From positions 1 to 12,149 of the forward strand of contig JNEM01010617.1 of NCBI GenBank assembly GCA_000697335.1: a DNA stretch of 12,149 nucleotides, given 5' to 3'. The notes under the pieces were generated by a model. The model saw nothing but the letters and a program-made list of their open reading frames with translations. It did no database searches and was not told the DNA's origin. Below, in pieces: positions 9,679 to 12,149 of the stretch. Both the position numbers and the translations under genes were made by a program. Every line of letters begins with the position of its first letter. Position 1 is the stretch's first letter. Source of the DNA: Conidiobolus incongruus B7586 (Eukaryota; Entomophthoromycota; Entomophthoromycetes; Entomophthorales; Conidiobolaceae).

Positions 9679-9686
9679 TATAAATT
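9679..9686 (+). promoter_or_regulatory. TATA-like element for the 9744 gene
   Basis: TATAAATT lies 57 nt before the ATG of the small secreted protein gene and directly after the inverted repeat arm. The placement is right for a core promoter, but TATA-like runs are frequent here. Confidence 0.3.
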
Positions 9687-9743
9687 ACCAATCTTTTTAA
9701 TTGATATTGTACTAAATAATTGTTCAATTATTATTATAAAATC

Positions 9744-9989
9744 ATGAAATATCACTTATTAGTTTTCAGTTTATTGGCCACTGTGTTGGCAAATCCAATC
9801 CCCCCAGCTGAGAAAAATCCACCAGCTACTGATTCTGACATTCAAGAAATAATTGCTGATATTAAAGCCAATCCCCTTGATACCATGGCTAAATTAGCTC
9901 AAAATCCTACAGATGTAATTAAAAAATTTCAGAAACTACCAAAAGGTCCTAAAGAAATTGCGGATTTCGTTAAATCTTTTTTCAAATAA
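9744..9989 (+). CDS. Small secreted cysteine-free protein with NPxD-type helical repeats
   Basis: Not a family I recognise. An 81-aa single-exon frame. The signal peptide MKYHLLVFSLLATVLA (1-16) should be cut before Asn17, leaving about 65 residues with no cysteine. A Pro-rich start (NPIPPAEKNPPAT) leads into short amphipathic units: N-P-L-D-T-M-A-K-L (43-51), N-P-T-D-V-I-K-K-F (54-62) and G-P-K-E-I-A-D-F-V (68-76). All fit [NG]-P-x-[DE] plus a hydrophobic-patterned helix; S-D-I-Q-E-I-I-A-D-I (31-40) resembles them without the Pro. The C-terminus is Lys-rich (VKSFFK). The frame is also open upstream to 9720, but only the ATG at 9744 starts directly at a good signal peptide. AATAAA lies 8 nt past the stop. 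A broken relative follows at 10896-11141. Export is inferred; function is unknown. Confidence 0.8.
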   Translation: MKYHLLVFSLLATVLANPIPPAEKNPPATDSDIQEIIADIKANPLDTMAKLAQNPTDVIKKFQKLPKGPKEIADFVKSFFK

Positions 9990-9996
9990 TTGGATA

Positions 9997-10002
9997 AATA
10001 AA
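9997..10002 (+). terminator. Poly(A) signal after the 9744 gene
   Basis: AATAAA lies 8 nt after the stop codon, followed by the GT-rich stretch GTGTTGTAAT from about 10010, the usual order of a cleavage/polyadenylation site. Confidence 0.5.
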
Positions 10003-10895
10003 TTTTCAAGTGTTGTAATCAACTCTATTCGCATACATCATACCCCCTCAATTTTTTAATGAAACAATCAATTTAAAATTTTATATTATCTTAAATATAA
10101 GATATTACTTAATATAATATTACAATCAATATCATTTAAGAAAGTATAGTTAACTGTTAAAAATAATCATTATTAATACGAATATAGCTTTCAAATTTCA
10201 ATTATATTTTAATTGAGTATTCTCAAATACTATTACAAATATTAAAAAATTCAATTTAAATATATTTATTTAAAATTTTTGACAGATAAGATTGACTCAA
10301 ATTATGTATTTTATTTTATAAATTCTTTAGTATATGGTGTATCAATTTTGATAATTTGAATTTTTTTGATCAAGTTCTGAATAAATTACTTCATTGATTG
10401 ATAGTATAATATGTTATTATATATAACTCATTTTAGTTAGCTTAATATTAAATTTACTGGATATCGAAAATCAAATGGGGTTATTATAATGATAAACACA
10501 ATTTAGTCAATAGTTCAGTAGTTTATTGTATTCATTGTTATTATGCAGCCATTTCTATTTAGAAACATAAAACTGATGTAACTAAATTTTTGATTCAATA
10601 CAATATAATTTGATTTAATTCAATAAATCTAATGTTGATCTGATAATACACTTTATAATTAATTATTAATATTAAAAATAATAAATAAATACACTATATT
10701 TTGATTTTCATTAATAAAATAAAAAATGTTAAAATTTCTATACAATTTTGGTAGATCATAAAAATTTAGTCAATATGTGGCTGGAATAAAACCAATTATG
10801 ACAGTTAAGGACAGTAAGTGAGTATCAAACTGATGTTTCTTTGCAATAATAGAATGTTCTTAATTATTTATTCGTCAAGTAAAATTATCAATGGC
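10003..10895. other. AT-rich spacer between the secreted protein gene and its relic relative
   Basis: No gene was found. A good 5' splice sequence, GTAAGT, sits at 10814-10819 after a short ATG frame (10798), but using it gives no sensible reading frame downstream. The 10-mer AAACTGATGT occurs twice, around 10570 and at 10827-10836. Neither observation supports a feature. Confidence 0.5.
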
Positions 10896-11141
10896 ATGAA
10901 ATTCTATATATTAGCCTTATGTTCGATGATCTCCATGTAGAAGAGCCCCGCCCCAGCTGACAAGAAGCAAGCTCATAAGCGACGCAATATTGGTGCTGTC
11001 AAGTCCAAGGTTAAACATTCAAAACAAACTTTACAAAATCCTTAAAGATCCTGCTGTCACAATTGAAAATCAACCGGAACCATCAATACTGACTCAGTCG
11101 TAGGAGCTCTTAGAGAACATGTAGGTGTTAATTTTAGCTAA
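10896..11141 (+). pseudogene. Decayed tandem relative of the 9744 secreted protein gene
   Basis: This G/C-richer, coding-like island starts with an ATG and a signal-peptide-like run MKFYILALCSMISM, then an in-frame TAG, then KSPAPADKKQAHKRR. This parallels the active gene position by position (MK-aromatic start, hydrophobic core, then NPIPPAEKN against SPAPADKKQ), and both share the 10-mer CCCCAGCTGA (9802-9811 and 10951-10960). Frame is then lost: the middle, from about 11002, reads best in the +1 frame (NKLYKILKDPAVTIEN, compare NPLDTMAKLAQNPTDVIKKF). The end returns to the first frame (TDSVVGALREHVGVNFS, stop at 11139-11141). From ATG to that stop is 246 nt, exactly the span of the active gene. 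The active gene's codon 15 is TTG where this has TAG, one base away. PAPA-type starts are common in fungal secreted proteins, so convergence is possible. No intron with plausible signals removes the stop. Confidence 0.5.
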
Positions 11142-12149
11142 CAAATTGCAACATAAATTAATACTTTTATAAATTATAAATTTTATAGTAAAATCAATTT
11201 TCAAAATTATTGTAAAATGAATTATAAAATTATTCATATGATATACATATCAACTATAATTTTATATTTTAGGCTTATATATTAAAATTATTTATACCGC
11301 ATTTATTCTTAAATAGTATAACACAAATAATATCTAGCTTTTAGATATTTGAAAAATTTAAAATTTGAAATCTTTGAATCTAAATTATTGTTAGTATTAA
11401 TATTGACTTAATCCAGTTTGATATATTGAATTATTTTTGATTGAATTGTATTTAAAATACTGTACACTTTGTCATAAAGAATTATTATCATTATTTATCA
11501 AATCAATATTAGCCAATATTTCAAAATCTAATATATTTTTCAAAATCAAAAAAATCATATTTTAACATATTATGGTATAAAAACGATATATTATAATATA
11601 TTATAGTTTAGTATATTGAAAAATAATAATTATAATTACTTCAGCTTATTTAATTTTAGTTTTCTTTTTAACTATTTGCTAATGAAAATTAAATTCAATA
11701 TTCTTTAATATCAATTAATTTTCTTTAAATTGGATATATTCATTATGAAATTTAAAGTTAATATTATCTTAATTTTGAAAAAATAAGAATTTTTTAGTTT
11801 TTGACTTTTTAAACTTAATATTAGTTTTGAGTAATAAAATATATACAAAATAAATAAAAAAATATATAATTTTAAACTATATATAATAGCTATATAATTA
11901 AAAAATTAACTTAATTTATTATTTAATTTAATTACCTTTAAACAATAATTATCAAAGGTTTTTATTTTAATATTCATATAACTTAATTATAAACTTTCTA
12001 AATAATTTAGAATTTATAAATAATTTTTAATAATAAAGTATAATTTAAATTAATTATTTATTATTAGGCAAATTATTTTAATATTAAAAGAGAAATTATT
12101 TAAAACTTATTAAAATCTAGAAAATCAATTTTAATTGTTATTTTTTTAA
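11142..12149. other. AT-rich non-coding stretch to the right edge
   Basis: Nothing gene-like was seen on either strand. The sequence is made of A/T runs with dense stops, and G/C content drops further after about 11560. Confidence 0.65.

Larger units (their letters stand above)
6736..9743. other. Gene desert of about 3 kb
   Basis: No gene could be supported on either strand. From about 6740 to 8060 the DNA is nearly pure A/T with very little G or C. It contains an (AT)n tract (8067-8095), and the 8401-8503 islet is listed separately. The 51-codon ATG frame at 8509-8664 is Ile/Tyr/Phe/Asn-rich with no motif. A 7-bp inverted repeat CTATGGT (8962-8968) / ACCATAG (8999-9005) encloses 30 nt. From about 9300 the sequence becomes more complex toward the next gene's promoter. 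I saw no terminal repeats, transposase or reverse transcriptase fragments. Confidence 0.6.

Noticed and set aside
10798-10852. Possible 39-nt intron (GTAAGT to AG) giving an upstream exon for the 10896 gene
   Set aside because: The spliced frame stops almost at once, and the intron would be shorter than any of the six confirmed here.
10937-10956. GT...AG pair that would remove the stop after the 10896 signal peptide
   Set aside because: Only 20 nt long, below a workable intron size, with no branch point.

Overview
The window looks like nuclear DNA from an AT-rich fungus. Four lines of evidence support this. Two conserved eukaryotic housekeeping genes carry short (52-67 nt) GT-AG introns with fungal-type branch points. 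Intergenic DNA is extremely AT-rich. Small secreted proteins are encoded by single short exons with early AATAAA signals. The peroxisome gene argues against lineages without peroxisomes, such as microsporidia and anaerobic rumen chytrids. An early-diverging filamentous lineage (for example Entomophthoromycotina/Conidiobolus-like) would fit, but this is inference and the sequence does not prove it.

Layout, all genes on the + strand. 1-1968: AT-rich non-coding DNA ending in the PEX3 promoter region, with a perfect TGACGTCA and a CCAAT. 1969-3422: PEX3 in five exons, the peroxisomal membrane receptor for PEX19. 3423-3756: short intergenic gap. 3757-5485: BFR2/AATF in three exons, a nucleolar small-subunit processome factor with a very long Asp/Glu tract. 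5486-6282: spacer. 6283-6717: a 144-aa His-rich predicted secreted protein with four LP-type pentapeptides and two cysteines. 6718-9743: a gene desert of about 3 kb with an (AT)n tract and one small more complex islet. 9744-9989: an 81-aa predicted secreted, cysteine-free peptide precursor with repeated NPxD-type helix units. 10896-11141: a decayed, same-length relative of that precursor about 0.9 kb downstream. 11142-12149: AT-rich DNA with no gene seen.

PEX3 and BFR2 are well supported; both were assembled from conserved motifs running across exon joins, with every join keeping frame. They work in unrelated processes (peroxisome membrane biogenesis and ribosome biogenesis), and nothing suggests they are co-regulated. 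The second half of the window is an accessory-like region of small secreted proteins and one relic copy in long AT-rich spacers. The most interesting material is there: two unrecognised secreted protein families and a local duplication followed by decay. No CRISPR array, rRNA, confident tRNA or recognisable transposon or virus-like element was seen.
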